DNA of 64,000 nt from Methylocystis sp. IM3 (GCF_038070105.1 NZ_JBBPBZ010000002.1:186001-250000), one strand, 5' to 3'; shown: positions 37,690 to 47,201, counted from the first letter of the stretch. Translations and numbers: made by a program. Notes: a model not told the origin generated them from the letters alone.

Positions 37690-39024
37690 ATGTCGTTTTC
37701 CACCCTGCCGCCGACCGTCTCGCTCACCCCGGGCGCGGCCGGCGGTTCGGCGCACGCCGGCGCCGAGGTTTCGCATTTCAGGCTCGACAACGGTCTCGAG
37801 GTGGTGGTCATCCCTGACGCCCGTACGCCCGTCGTCACCCATATGATCTGGTACAAGAACGGCTCGGCCGACGACCCGATCGGGAAGTCCGGGATCGCCC
37901 ATTTCCTCGAACATCTGATGTTCAAGGGCACGAAGAGCCATCCGCAGGGCGAATTCTCCAATCTCGTGGCGGAACTGGGCGGCCAGGAAAACGCCTTCAC
38001 GAGCTATGACTACACGGCCTATTTCCAGCGGATCGGCAAGGAGCACCTCGGCACGCTGATGCAGTTCGAGGCCGACCGCATGACCAATCTCGTGCTGACC
38101 GACGAGGTGGTCGCGCCGGAGCGCGACGTGGTGCTGGAAGAGCGTCGCATGCGCACCGACAACGACCCCTCCGCCCAGCTCGACGAGGCGGTGCAGGCGG
38201 CGCTCTACGCCCATCACCCCTATGGCACGCCCATCATCGGCTGGAATCACGAGATCGAGAGCCTCAATCGCGAAGACGCGCTCGCCTATTACGACCGCTT
38301 CTACACGCCGGAGAATGCAATCCTCATCGTCGCGGGCGACATCGACGCCGAAGAGGTCGCGCGTCTCGCTCGGGAGACCTACGGCCGGATCCCGGCCCGC
38401 TCCGAGCCGCCGCGGCGCAACCGGACCAAGGAGCCGCCGCATCGCGCGCATCGCCTGGTCTCGCTCTGCGACGAGAAGGTGGAGCAGCCCGCCCATGAGC
38501 GGGTCTTCCTTGTTCCCTCCTACAAGACCGCCGCGCCCGGCGAGGCCGAGGCGCTCGAGACGCTCGCCCACATGCTCGGCGGCGGCGCGACCAGCGCGCT
38601 CTATGAGACTCTGGTCGTCGAGGAGAAATACGCCGTGGGCGCGGGCGCCTATTATCTCGGCTCGGCCGTCGACGACACGCGGCTCTGGGTCTATGCGACG
38701 CCGGCGTCGGGCGTGTCGCTCGAGGAGCTCGACGAAGCGATCGACCGCGTGCTCGCGCGGTTCATGGAGCAGCCGATCGACGAGGAGCACCTGCGGCGCG
38801 CCCGGACGCGACTCGTCGCCGACGCCATTTACGCGCAGGACAGCCAGGCCTCTCTCGCCCGCTGGTATGGCGAGGCGCTGGCGACAGGGCTCACCATCGA
38901 GGATGTGGCCGCCTGGCCCGCGCGCATGGAGGCGGTGACGGCCGCCGACGTGACCGCCGCGGCGCGCAAATGGCTCGACAAGCGCCGCGCCGTGACCGGT
39001 TTTCTTCTGCCGGCCGACGCCTGA
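37690..39024 (+). CDS. M16 family zinc metallopeptidase (catalytic partner)
   Basis: This 444-residue pitrilysin-family peptidase has the inverted zinc motif HFLEHLMFKGT, with HxxEH intact and a downstream glutamate in the ERDVVLEERRMRTDND segment. The second M16 half carries MLGGGATSALYETLVVEEKYAVGAGAYY. It is followed by an M16 partner lacking the zinc motif; such pairs form heterodimers. It was probably exported or periplasmic in ancestors, but no clear signal peptide is seen from 37690. Confidence 0.92.
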   Translation: MSFSTLPPTVSLTPGAAGGSAHAGAEVSHFRLDNGLEVVVIPDARTPVVTHMIWYKNGSADDPIGKSGIAHFLEHLMFKGTKSHPQGEFSNLVAELGGQENAFTSYDYTAYFQRIGKEHLGTLMQFEADRMTNLVLTDEVVAPERDVVLEERRMRTDNDPSAQLDEAVQAALYAHHPYGTPIIGWNHEIESLNREDALAYYDRFYTPENAILIVAGDIDAEEVARLARETYGRIPARSEPPRRNRTKEPPHRAHRLVSLCDEKVEQPAHERVFLVPSYKTAAPGEAEALETLAHMLGGGATSALYETLVVEEKYAVGAGAYYLGSAVDDTRLWVYATPASGVSLEELDEAIDRVLARFMEQPIDEEHLRRARTRLVADAIYAQDSQASLARWYGEALATGLTIEDVAAWPARMEAVTAADVTAAARKWLDKRRAVTGFLLPADA

Positions 39025-39093
39025 CGCCCGAACGCCAAGGGGCCGGCGCCGCCGCCGGCCCGATTTATTTCCAGGAACGCCACAGGAAGCCTC

Positions 39094-40377
39094 ATGACCG
39101 CCCACGCCCCCGCCGTTTCCATGGCCTCCCGCGCCGAGCATGTGCAGAAGGTCGTCACGCCCGGCGGGATCACCGCCTGGCTGGTCGAGAGCTACGCGGT
39201 GCCGCTCGTCGCGCTCGAGTTCTCGATGCGGGGCGGCGCCGCGCAGGACCCGGCCGACAAGCCGGGCCTCGCCACGCTGCTCGCCTCTGTGCTCGACGAA
39301 GGCGCGGGCCCCTATGACGCGCGCGGCTTTCACCGCGCCATCGACGAGCTTGCGATCCACCTGGGTTTCGGCGCCGACCGCGACTCGATCTCGGGCCATC
39401 TGCAAACCCTGTCGAAGAACGCCGACAAGGCCTTCGAACTTCTGAAACTGGCGCTCACCGAGGCGCATCTCGCCGAGCCGGATGTGGCGCGGGTGCGCAG
39501 CCAGCTCGTCGCCGAGTTGAAGCGCGACGCCAACGATCCCGACGCCATGGCCGCGAAGGCCTTCCGCGAGGCGGCCTTTCCCGGACATCCCTATGGGCGC
39601 CCGGTGCGCGGCGACCTCTCCTCGATCGAGACGCTGTCGCGCACCGACCTCATCGCGATGCGCGAGCGCCTCTTCGCCCGCAAGGATCTCAAGATCGCCG
39701 TGGTTGGCGCGATCGACGCGCAGACGCTCTCGGATCGCCTCGATGCGACCTTCGGCGCCTTCGCCATGGTCAATGATCTGATCGAGATCGCGCCGACGAC
39801 CATCGCCGGCGAGGGCTCGCGCCACATCGTCACGCTCGACGTGCCGCAGACGACGATCCGCTTCGGCCGCACCGGCGTCACCAAGCGCGATCCGGATTAT
39901 TTCGCCGTGGTGGTCGCCAATCACATCTTCGGCGGCGGCAGCTTCACGGCGCGGCTGTTCAAGGAAGTGCGCGAGAAGCGCGGCATGGCCTACAGCGTTT
40001 ACGCGCAGCTCAACGAATATGACCAGTGCCCGATGCTGATCGGCGCCGCAGCGACCAGAAACGAGCGCGCGGGAGAAGCCTTGCGCGTGATCGAGGAAGA
40101 GGCGCGCCGCTTTGCGGAAGAAGGGCCGACCGAGGACGAACTCGACAAGGCCAAGAAATTCCTCATCGGCTCCTATGCGCTGCGCTTCGACACCTCGACC
40201 AAGATCGCGAGCCAGCTCGTTCACCTCCAGATGGACGGCTTCGAGCCGAGCTATCTCGACGAAAGGAACGGCCGGATCGCCGCCGTGGGCCTGGAAGACT
40301 GCAAACGCGCGGCCAGAAAGCTGCTCGGAGACGGGAAGCTGCTCGTGGCGATGGTGGGGCGGCCGGAGGGCGTGTGA
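39094..40377 (+). CDS. M16 family peptidase-like partner (non-catalytic)
   Basis: This 427-residue M16 homologue carries the position of the zinc motif as GLATLLASVLDEG, so it lacks HxxEH and cannot bind zinc. It keeps the substrate-binding R/Y element, RLFKEVREKRGMAYSVYAQL. With the catalytic protein encoded just upstream it should form the active heterodimer. The pair is syntenic in many alphaproteobacteria. Confidence 0.92.
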   Translation: MTAHAPAVSMASRAEHVQKVVTPGGITAWLVESYAVPLVALEFSMRGGAAQDPADKPGLATLLASVLDEGAGPYDARGFHRAIDELAIHLGFGADRDSISGHLQTLSKNADKAFELLKLALTEAHLAEPDVARVRSQLVAELKRDANDPDAMAAKAFREAAFPGHPYGRPVRGDLSSIETLSRTDLIAMRERLFARKDLKIAVVGAIDAQTLSDRLDATFGAFAMVNDLIEIAPTTIAGEGSRHIVTLDVPQTTIRFGRTGVTKRDPDYFAVVVANHIFGGGSFTARLFKEVREKRGMAYSVYAQLNEYDQCPMLIGAAATRNERAGEALRVIEEEARRFAEEGPTEDELDKAKKFLIGSYALRFDTSTKIASQLVHLQMDGFEPSYLDERNGRIAAVGLEDCKRAARKLLGDGKLLVAMVGRPEGV

Positions 40378-40503
40378 GGATCGGCGCCGATCCGGCGCGA
40401 ACCGATCAGCCGACGCCAGATCTGAGACAGGACGAGGCGCGATCCGCGACCTTCATCCTGCCTCCCGGAAGCGAGGCGCAGCGCAGCGCGACACGCGCGC
40501 TTC

Positions 40504-41334
40504 TCACGCCTGCGCGGAAGAGTCCAGCGTGCAAATGGAATAATAATCGTACATGACCGAGTCCGTTTTCCTGCCTGGCCAATAGGCGCGATAAAGATCG
40601 GCGAACCTTGCCTTGTCGGCGACCCTCATCCCGCATGTGGCGGCCAGGGCTCCGAGGTCGTTCACACCGGAGATCCACGGGGCGCCGATGGCCGCGAACC
40701 TCTCGGCGATCTCCGTCACCTCTGGCTCTCCGGTTTTTTTCGCGATCAGCTCTTCGGCGACATAATCGAAAGACACCGAGCAGCTTCTTATCTCTCGCCG
40801 CATCTGTGTCAGGACCTGGACGATCGCTTCCTGTGAAAGATACATGGTGTTTCCTTCCCAGATGAAGTGAGCGTGGCGATCGAAATCGAACCCCTGCGGC
40901 CGCAGGAGGTCTCCGAGCCCCGCCTCGACATAGTTTCCCGCGATGAAGGTCGCGCCGGGAGTGATTCCGCTCTCCTCGAGCTTCGCCTTCTTGAAGGCCA
41001 GGGTCTCGCCATCGTCGATTTCGAAATAGGCGACATTCGGCGCAGCCTTCCTTTGGGCTCTGGTGTCGAGACCCGCTCCGAGAAGGACGACTTGCCTGCA
41101 TCCGCGCTTGAGCTGCATGTCGAGCTGATCGTCCAGGTAACGCGTTCTCAGCCGCACATTGTTTCTGACAGGCGGGAAGGAGGCGGAAATGCAATCCGCA
41201 GCCTTCCTTGTTTCTTCGTCGAGGAAAAGCCGGACGTACGGGTCCCGGTACAGGGGGGAAGCTTCTCTGTTTTCGTCGTCGCGAAACTCGGCGACGATGA
41301 AAGCTGTGCCTTCGACGTTGTGGACACGGGTCAT
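40504..41334 (-). CDS. Class I SAM-dependent methyltransferase (leucine carboxyl methyltransferase family)
   Basis: This 276-residue enzyme resembles the TIGR00027/LCM family. It has RTRYLDDQLDMQLKRGCRQVVLLGAGLDTRAQR (motif I LLGAGLDTRA), YFEIDDGETLAFKK (acidic SAM-ribose contact) and FIWEGNTMYLSQEAIVQVL. The start at 41334 (MTRVHNVEGTAFIVAEFRDD) gives the family N terminus. Members methylate diverse small molecules or proteins, so the substrate cannot be called. It is convergent to the M16 pair. Confidence 0.85.
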   Translation of the reverse strand: MTRVHNVEGTAFIVAEFRDDENREASPLYRDPYVRLFLDEETRKAADCISASFPPVRNNVRLRTRYLDDQLDMQLKRGCRQVVLLGAGLDTRAQRKAAPNVAYFEIDDGETLAFKKAKLEESGITPGATFIAGNYVEAGLGDLLRPQGFDFDRHAHFIWEGNTMYLSQEAIVQVLTQMRREIRSCSVSFDYVAEELIAKKTGEPEVTEIAERFAAIGAPWISGVNDLGALAATCGMRVADKARFADLYRAYWPGRKTDSVMYDYYSICTLDSSAQA

Positions 41335-41685
41335 GGGCGCGTTGCTCCAAATGGCGCGAGCCAAAGGCTGGCGATGATGGCGAAGTCTATATCTGGCGCA
41401 TTTTCGGGCGCGCCCCTGCCCTCCGTGTCGGAGCTCGTCCGGGCGCTGGCGCGCGAAGAACCGGCGCCTCAATAGAACAGGCGCAGGACGCGAGCCAGGC
41501 CGCCCGTGTTTGATGCCACCGCCTGGCCCGAGGTCCGCTTTCCGGGGATCCAGATTTGGCTGGACACAGGGTTGATTCGTGCTAGCCTTTCCCTGCGTCA
41601 AAGTGACGCGTCGTCCCCTGTGAGGGAGGGCGACAGCGCCTAAAGCGAACTCACCGATCCACCGATCCAAAGAGGAGTAACGTTT
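41335..41685. other. Intergenic stretch without a supported gene
   Basis: About 350 bases between the methyltransferase start and the small glycine-zipper gene. A short plus-strand frame (41374-41475, MMAKSISGAF) has a weak AAAGG upstream but nothing else in its favour. ACCGATCC is repeated in tandem at about 41653-41668. The promoter for the small protein must lie here. No hairpin or RNA family is recognised. Confidence 0.5.
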
Positions 41686-41853
41686 ATGGCTGGCAAAGAA
41701 CTCGAAATCACCTCGACAACCTATATGATGGCCGGCGTTGGCGCCGTCATCCTGGGCGGCCTTGCGGCTGCGGCGCTCGGGGGCCTGCAGAATACGATCG
41801 CCGCCGCCGTCGTCGGCGGTCTGGCGGGCGGATGCCTCGGCCTGTTCTTCTAA
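41686..41853 (+). CDS. Small glycine-zipper membrane protein
   Basis: This 55-residue protein starts at 41686 after AGAGGAG. It has two hydrophobic Gly/Ala helices (GVGAVILGGLAAAALGGL and TIAAAVVGGLAGGCLGLFF), with GxxxG spacing throughout, and a short charged N terminus. The strong ribosome-binding site and coherent composition argue it is expressed. No family is recognised. It could oligomerise in the inner membrane. Confidence 0.6.
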   Translation: MAGKELEITSTTYMMAGVGAVILGGLAAAALGGLQNTIAAAVVGGLAGGCLGLFF

Positions 41854-42050
41854 AAACTTCCTTTTCGCCTCACGACGCTGGGCGCATAGTCCCAGCGTCG
41901 ACTCCCCGCACGCGCGATCGGACCGTCGTTTCAGAGCGTCGCTCATGACGAGTTATCCGGTCAATTCCTAATCCTTGCGGCGGGCCATCCATCGCGAACG
42001 CGGGAGGGAGCCAATATCTCGCCCGAATTTGAATGCGGCAGGAGCTTTTC

Positions 42051-42941
42051 ATGGATGCTGGCCCGGTGGAGACGTGTCCGGGAACGCCTCGGGAAGACGC
42101 CGTTCCCGATACTGTCGCCAATCTGAACATGACTTTCCGATCGCTGTATGGCGCCAATCGGGACCAACTTCTGGCGGAAACTCCGCTGGCGGCGCTCACC
42201 CTGATTGGAACCGGCGAAATCTGGCGCGTCGAATACGGCCAGGTGACGAAATCCTACCCGCCGGCGGAACTGCTGCCGAAGATCAAGGGATTGATGCATG
42301 CGGTGCTCGGCGCTCATGGGGCCTGGGGCCTGTTGCTGCGCAATCGGGACGACGCCTCGTCAAAGGCGGCGATGCAGCTGAACGCAGCGCTCGGCGAGGC
42401 AATCGAGAGGGTTTCAGCCGAATTGCCAGCCGAATTGGCGATGCCGGCGCATGCGGTCCTTACCGAACTGAAGACGCTTTCCGACGCATGGCGTTCGGGC
42501 CAGGAGGCGACGGCTGACCAGTTTCCGGCGGCGCTCAAGCGAGTCAATCCGCAGCTCGAAGAGATCATCAGGGCCGTGGGCCAAGCCTGCTTCGACTCGC
42601 TGACGGGCGGATTCCAGGCATTGAAGGACGAGAGCGACCCGGATCATTGGCGGCAATGTTTTGTCGGCGTCTGCGGCCCCGGACAAGGCCGGCGCGACAA
42701 TATCGAAATTTCCGCGGCGATGACGATCATGGGGCGCGACGCTGTCGGCGTCCGTCTCCTCTATCTGGAAAACGCCCTTTCGATCCCCGACGGACTCAGG
42801 TTCCTGGCCGCCGCAATCGTCGAAAAGGATCTGGGTCGAGCTGTTTTCGGCGATCCATATCGCATGTGGCGCGATCTCCTTGCCGAGACGGCCGCCGAAC
42901 ATGCCGGCGGCAGCTTCTTCCCTCAGCTTGGACCAGAGTGA
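42051..42941 (+). CDS. Unknown protein, about 296 residues
   Basis: The start at 42051 (MDAGPVETCPG) is favoured by AGGAG eight bases upstream; an ATG at 42033 has none. No signal peptide or membrane span is seen. The chain is mostly helical, with MHAVLGAHGAWGLLLRNRDD and FVGVCGPGQGRRDNIEISAAMTIMGRDAVGVRLLYLENA. It is not recognised. Base composition is somewhat lower in G+C than its neighbours. It lies in a short region of species-specific genes (41.3-43.5 kb) between conserved blocks, which could reflect acquisition. Confidence 0.65.
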   Translation: MDAGPVETCPGTPREDAVPDTVANLNMTFRSLYGANRDQLLAETPLAALTLIGTGEIWRVEYGQVTKSYPPAELLPKIKGLMHAVLGAHGAWGLLLRNRDDASSKAAMQLNAALGEAIERVSAELPAELAMPAHAVLTELKTLSDAWRSGQEATADQFPAALKRVNPQLEEIIRAVGQACFDSLTGGFQALKDESDPDHWRQCFVGVCGPGQGRRDNIEISAAMTIMGRDAVGVRLLYLENALSIPDGLRFLAAAIVEKDLGRAVFGDPYRMWRDLLAETAAEHAGGSFFPQLGPE

Positions 42942-43040
42942 CGATTGCCTTGCGGCTCCCTTCGGCCCCGCTCGAACGATCGGGGCCGTGGAGTCCGGTG
43001 TTCCGGGCTCGGGCGGCCGGCGATCATCCGGGCGCGTCGT

Positions 43041-43238
43041 TCAAACGCTCCCTTTCGACGCCCGCTCCTCTTTCCGCCGTTCCTCCGCCTTGAGCTGCTC
43101 GAGGAGCAGGCGGATAGACTCGGGGAGCGGTTGCCAGAGCACATTGGACAAGGCGGCGCGCAGCGCAAAACCGAGCTCACGCTGGAGCGTAGCGTAATCC
43201 CGTTCACCCGTTGAGCCGGTAGTGTCTGTGCGGAGCAT
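43041..43238 (-). CDS. Small protein with weak NepR-like pattern
   Basis: This 65-residue helical frame from 43238 contains LQRELGFALRAALSNVLWQPLPESIRLLLEQL. The spacing recalls the NepR anti-sigma core (LR-x-Y...P-x-P-x-R-x-x-x-LL-x-x-L). The ribosome-binding site is poor and neither phyR nor ecfG is adjacent. It could be a diverged NepR paralogue or a chance frame. Confidence 0.35.
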   Translation of the reverse strand: MLRTDTTGSTGERDYATLQRELGFALRAALSNVLWQPLPESIRLLLEQLKAEERRKEERASKGSV

Positions 43239-43503
43239 CGTCTGTCGCCCTGAGATGAAGCTGCTGGGGCAGGTTGGAGAGAATCAGGAGATTGGAATTG
43301 CGGCGCTTGATTTCGAGCAGTGGCGCATGCTCCCGGCAGTCCGAATTTGCTCCCCGTCGGCGCCGTGATCGCCGGCCCCCTTCAGGCGCAGGCTGGAGGA
43401 AGGTCCATCCGGCAATGTAACCGACAAACTGGCCCCTGCGCCGAATGGTAAACGGGAGATCGCAAGAAAAAGCCCTCGCCAGTCGAGCGGGCCCCTGATG
43501 CGG

Positions 43504-44373
43504 TCACTTCTGGGGCAGCAGCGCCAGCAGATCGGCCATCTTCGGCGCGGCGGCGGGGTTCATCATGCCAACGACATGATAGCCGGCGTCCACATGCAGG
43601 ATTTCGCCGGAGACGCCGCGCGACATGGGCGAGAGCAGGTAAACAGCGGTCTCGCCGACTTCCTCGATCGTCACGACCCGACGCAGGGGCGCGTTATATT
43701 CGTTCCAGCGCAGGATATAACGGAAGTCGCCGATGCCGGAGGCGGCCATGGTCTTGATCGGGCCGGCCGAGATGGCGTTGACGCGAATGTTCTTCTCGCC
43801 CAGATCCGCCGCGAGATAGCGCACGGAGGCCTCGAGCCCCGCCTTGGCGACGCCCATTACATTGTAATGCGGCATCCATTTCTCGGCGCCGTAATAGGTG
43901 AGCGTCAGCAGCGAGCCGCCTTCCGGCATCAGCTTTTCGGCGCGCTGGGCGATCGCCGTGAAGCTGAAGCAGGAGATGTTCATCGACATCAGGAAATTGT
44001 CGAGCGTCGTGTCGACGTAGCGGCCGTCGAGCTGGTCCTTGTCGGAATAGGCGAGGCAGTGCACGACGAAATCGACCTTGCCCCAGAGCTTTTCGACTTC
44101 GGCGAAAACGGCGTCGATCGTCTCGGGCTCGGCGACGTCGCAGCGGCCGACGACATGGGCCTTCAGCTCCGCGGCGAGCGGGCGCACGCGCTTTTCGAGC
44201 GCCTCGACCTGATAGGTGAGGGCGAGCTCCGCGCCGGCGTCGGCGCAGGCCTTGGCGATGCCCCAGGCGATCGAGCGGTTATTGGCGACGCCCAGAATCA
44301 GGCCCTTTTTCCCGGCGAGAATTCCGGCGAAAGGAGCGGCGGGCGCGGCTGGCTGTGTCATCGGGGCGTCCAT
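43504..44373 (-). CDS. fabI: Enoyl-ACP reductase (NADH), FabI
   Basis: The roughly 289-residue short-chain dehydrogenase carries out the last reduction of fatty-acid elongation. It has the FabI nucleotide motif GLILGVANNRSIAWGIAK and the catalytic Y170-x6-K177 (HYNVMGVAKAGLE). The substrate-loop segment AGPIKTMAASGIGDF is also typical. Start could be 44373 or 44361; neither has a clear ribosome-binding site. It stands alone rather than with fabB/fabA. Confidence 0.93.
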   Translation of the reverse strand: MDAPMTQPAAPAAPFAGILAGKKGLILGVANNRSIAWGIAKACADAGAELALTYQVEALEKRVRPLAAELKAHVVGRCDVAEPETIDAVFAEVEKLWGKVDFVVHCLAYSDKDQLDGRYVDTTLDNFLMSMNISCFSFTAIAQRAEKLMPEGGSLLTLTYYGAEKWMPHYNVMGVAKAGLEASVRYLAADLGEKNIRVNAISAGPIKTMAASGIGDFRYILRWNEYNAPLRRVVTIEEVGETAVYLLSPMSRGVSGEILHVDAGYHVVGMMNPAAAPKMADLLALLPQK

Positions 44374-44581
44374 AGTGAAGCGGAAACGGATTGCGCGCCC
44401 TTTAGCGTGGATTTCGCTCAAAGGAAACCCTGGCCGGCGCCGCCTGCGGGGCCAGGCGAAAAATGCCGGCGCCGACCCTGTGGCCATTTGCCGGCGCTTG
44501 ACCTATCATCCCATAGGAAACGCCACTAGAGGCGAGTGCGTCTTCTTCCAAGAGTCCGTCATCTTCTAGAACGAGCCGGAT

Positions 44582-45082
44582 ATGTCCAGGAAAGCCGGGA
44601 TCCTCGAAAGGCTCTGCGACGTCGTTCCCGCATTGCGTCGTTACGCCCGCGCGCTCGCCGCAGGCGCCGGCCCGGCGCTTGCCGACGAACTCGTGCAGAG
44701 CGCGTTGCAGAGCGTCGGCGCAAGGGTGCGCGCCAGGGAGCTGCGGCCGGCCGATCTCGACGAGGCGCGCATCGAGGCCTATGCGGCGCTGACCGCCATG
44801 GCGGCGAAGCGGCTTTCGCATACGCCCCGGCCCGCGCCGCGCCATCCGCCCGTCGTCCAGGGCCTCGCCGAGCTTTCGGTCGACGACCGGGCTGCGCTGC
44901 TGCTGGTCGCGCTCGAAGGGTTCAGTTATGACGCGGCGGCGCGCATCGCGGGCGCGCCGCGCGAGACGCTGCTGGCCCGGCTGGCCCGCGCCCGCGCCAC
45001 ACTCGCCGTCGACGGAATGCGGGCGCCCGGCCTGGACGCCGGCGCGCGCCGCGCGGCCTCGCATCTGCGCGTCGTCAAGTAG
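44582..45082 (+). CDS. ECF-like RNA polymerase sigma factor, degenerate region 2
   Basis: This 166-residue protein is the size of an ECF sigma factor. Region 4 is recognisable in the C-terminal half: RAALLLVALEGFSYDAAARIAGAPRETLLARLARAR has the helix-turn-helix spacing of sigma-4. The region 2 portion (ALRRYARALAAGAGPALADELVQSALQ) is short and lacks the usual DAEDLVQETFLRA. The gene directly downstream encodes a membrane anti-sigma-like protein, supporting the assignment. Confidence 0.78.
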   Translation: MSRKAGILERLCDVVPALRRYARALAAGAGPALADELVQSALQSVGARVRARELRPADLDEARIEAYAALTAMAAKRLSHTPRPAPRHPPVVQGLAELSVDDRAALLLVALEGFSYDAAARIAGAPRETLLARLARARATLAVDGMRAPGLDAGARRAASHLRVVK

Positions 45083-45090
45083 GCATCGTC

Positions 45091-45975
45091 TTGAGCTCCG
45101 CAGGCTTCATCGAGGAAACCGACCTCCACGCCCTCGTTGACGGCGAACTCGACGCCGAACGGCGGCGCAAGGTCGAGGATCATCTTCTTCAGCGCCCGGA
45201 ACAGGCGGCGCTCGTCGAGGGCTGGCGGCGCCAGAACGCCGCGTTGCGCGCGGCCTTCGAGCCGGTAGCCCATGAGACGCCGCCCCTCTCGCTCAAGGAC
45301 GCGGCGTCGCGCCCGCCGCTCGCCACGCAGGGGCCGATCGAAACGGGCGCCATCCACTGGGGCCGGCCGGGCGCTTCGCGGCCGGCTCAGCGGCTCGACG
45401 AGATTCGCGCCCAGCGGCGCCGGCAGGCCATGCTGTCGACGCTGCTGACGCTCCTCGCCGGCGCCGCCGTGGCGGGGCTCGCGGCGCTCGTGATCGCAAG
45501 CCGGCACGAGGGGCCGCGCCCGCCGGTCGCGGCGTCGCTGACGCAGAGCTACGCCGGGCGCGCCAGCCTGACCTACGCGACCTATGCCGGGGATGCGCGC
45601 CCGGTCGAGATCGACAGTTCACGCCGCGGCGAACTCATGGCCTGGCTGCAGGAGCGCGTCGGCTTTTCCGCCGCGCCGGATCTTTCGGATCTGGGCCTGC
45701 GGCTGATCGGCGGCCGCGTGACGCCGGGGGTCGCGGCGCCCGCCGGCCTGCTCATGTACGAGCGCGCGGACGGCGCGAGGGTCGGACTCTATGTCGAGCG
45801 CGCCGAGGCGGCGCTCGCGCCGCAGGGACCGCGCGCGGGGCAGGGCGTGACGGCGGTCGAGTGGCGCGCGGGGGGCTTCGCTTTCGTCCTCCTCGGCGCG
45901 CTCGCGTCCGAAGACATGCAGGCCGCCGGCGAACGCGCCGCGAGCGCCGTCGCGGCGGCGCAGGAGCCGCGCTGA
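45091..45975 (+). CDS. Transmembrane anti-sigma factor
   Basis: This 294-residue protein starts with TTG eight bases after the sigma gene. The N-terminal cytoplasmic part has ETDLHALVDGELDAERRRKVEDHL, the DGEL-type zinc-less anti-sigma motif. One transmembrane span follows at about residues 112-135 (LSTLLTLLAGAAVAGLAALVIA), then a periplasmic domain ending in ALASEDMQAAGERAASAV. It would hold the sigma factor at the membrane until an envelope signal. The family is common beside ECF genes in Rhizobiales. Confidence 0.85.
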   Translation: MSSAGFIEETDLHALVDGELDAERRRKVEDHLLQRPEQAALVEGWRRQNAALRAAFEPVAHETPPLSLKDAASRPPLATQGPIETGAIHWGRPGASRPAQRLDEIRAQRRRQAMLSTLLTLLAGAAVAGLAALVIASRHEGPRPPVAASLTQSYAGRASLTYATYAGDARPVEIDSSRRGELMAWLQERVGFSAAPDLSDLGLRLIGGRVTPGVAAPAGLLMYERADGARVGLYVERAEAALAPQGPRAGQGVTAVEWRAGGFAFVLLGALASEDMQAAGERAASAVAAAQEPR

Positions 45976-46077
45976 GGCCAGATCCCGACCGAGCGCGCAA
46001 AAACGGTTGACTTTGGCGCCGCCTCCAGTCCCTAAGAAGCGCGCCGGTCGCCTGCCGGAACGTAAGCGGCCGGATGA

Positions 46078-46095
46078 GGCCCGCTGGAGCGGGCC
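46078..46095 (+). terminator. GC-rich hairpin after the anti-sigma gene
   Basis: GGCCCGC (46078-46084) and GCGGGCC (46089-46095) form a perfect 7-bp stem with a TGGA loop. No T-run follows, so termination is uncertain. Confidence 0.45.
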
Positions 46096-46167
46096 GGCGA
46101 TCGGCGGGACCGTCCCGGCGCGGCTCGCGCCCAGGGCGGTCTTTTCCCAGGAAAACCGGAGCTAGAT

Positions 46168-46701
46168 ATGCGTCTCGACGCCATTCCGATCGGCGTGAAC
46201 CCCCCGCATGAAGTCAATGTCGTCGTCGAAGTGCCGCTCGGCGGGGAGCCGATCAAATATGAACTCGACAAGGCCTCGGGCACGCTGTTCGTCGACCGCT
46301 TTCTTTACACGGCGATGCGCTATCCGGGGAACTACGGCTTCATTCCGCACACGCTCTCCGACGACGGCGACCCCTGCGACGTGCTCGTCGCCAATACGCG
46401 GCCGGTCGCGCCGGGCGCGGTGATCGCCGTGCGGCCGATCGGCGTGCTGCGCATGACGGACGAAGCGGGCGGGGACGAGAAGATCGTCGCGGTTCCCGCC
46501 ACGCGCCTCACTCCGCGCTACACGGACGTGCACAATTACACCGACCTCCAGGAGATGACCTGGCGGCGGATCGAGCATTTCTTCGTGCATTACAAGGATC
46601 TGGAGCCCGGCAAATGGGCGAAGGTCGCAGGCTGGGGCGACGCCGCCGACGCACGCGCGCTCATTTCCGCGGCGATCGAACGGGCCAAGGCCGCCAAGTA
46701 A
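46168..46701 (+). CDS. ppa: Inorganic pyrophosphatase
   Basis: This 177-residue class I pyrophosphatase hydrolyses PPi to drive biosynthesis. The signature [10 protein letters not shown] carries the three metal-binding aspartates. [31 protein letters not shown] (shown in part) is the conserved core, and the C-terminal [13 protein letters not shown] is typical. Start at 46168 follows a GGAG-like sequence. Confidence 0.96.
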   Translation: MRLDAIPIGVNPPHEVNVVVEVPLGGEPIKYELDKASGTLFVDRFLYTAMRYPGNYGFIPHTLSDDGDPCDVLVANTRPVAPGAVIAVRPIGVLRMTDEAGGDEKIVAVPATRLTPRYTDVHNYTDLQEMTWRRIEHFFVHYKDLEPGKWAKVAGWGDAADARALISAAIERAKAAK

Positions 46702-46732
46702 GGGCGCGGTCGGACGCCGTCGCTCCCCGCCG

Positions 46733-47113
46733 TCAGGGCAGCGGCGGCGTGCGCGAGACGACGCCCTTGCGGAAACAGATGGGACGGTCTTTCCAGGCGA
46801 CGATGCCGTTTTCGCTCTCGCCGAAGCGCAGCGCCGAGTCGATCAGATCGTCGACGCCGGCCTGCGGATCGAGGTCGCCGATCACATAGGTCCATTTTCC
46901 CTGAGCCGCGAGGGCGATGGTCGCGGGCCGCTTGCACACGGCGAGACATTCGACGGGCTCGGTGGGGATCTCGAGATTGCGCTCGGCGAGCCTGTGGCGG
47001 AGAGCGTCGAGGAGGCGGGCGCCTGGGCGCGAATCCGGCTCCGCCCCGTCCCGGCAGGACACGCAGACGACAATTCTTACATCCTTCCTGGACACGCTTC
47101 GATTCTCCCGCAT
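46733..47113 (-). CDS. DUF1636 family Cys-motif protein
   Basis: This protein of about 126 residues from 47113 (a GTG at 47095 is also possible) begins VRIVVCVSCRDG, with later ECLAVCKRPATIAL. The four-cysteine pattern is like thioredoxin-like [2Fe-2S] ferredoxins and defines DUF1636, often found near cobalamin or metal genes. Here it lies downstream of a Crp/Fnr-family gene on the same strand. A metal or iron-sulfur site is inferred. Confidence 0.8.
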   Translation of the reverse strand: MRENRSVSRKDVRIVVCVSCRDGAEPDSRPGARLLDALRHRLAERNLEIPTEPVECLAVCKRPATIALAAQGKWTYVIGDLDPQAGVDDLIDSALRFGESENGIVAWKDRPICFRKGVVSRTPPLP

Positions 47114-47201
47114 CTTGCGAGAGTTGTTTTGTGTCAAAGGCGCAAGAATGACAAGGGCCAGCGCGGCGCCGGCGCGGGCCGCGCAGGGGGCTCTCGAAGG
47201 C

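Noticed and set aside
36658..40224. Long minus-strand open frame opposite lspA and the M16 peptidases
   Set aside because: It is antisense to recognised genes with intact motifs, and its composition is typical of a GC-rich shadow frame.
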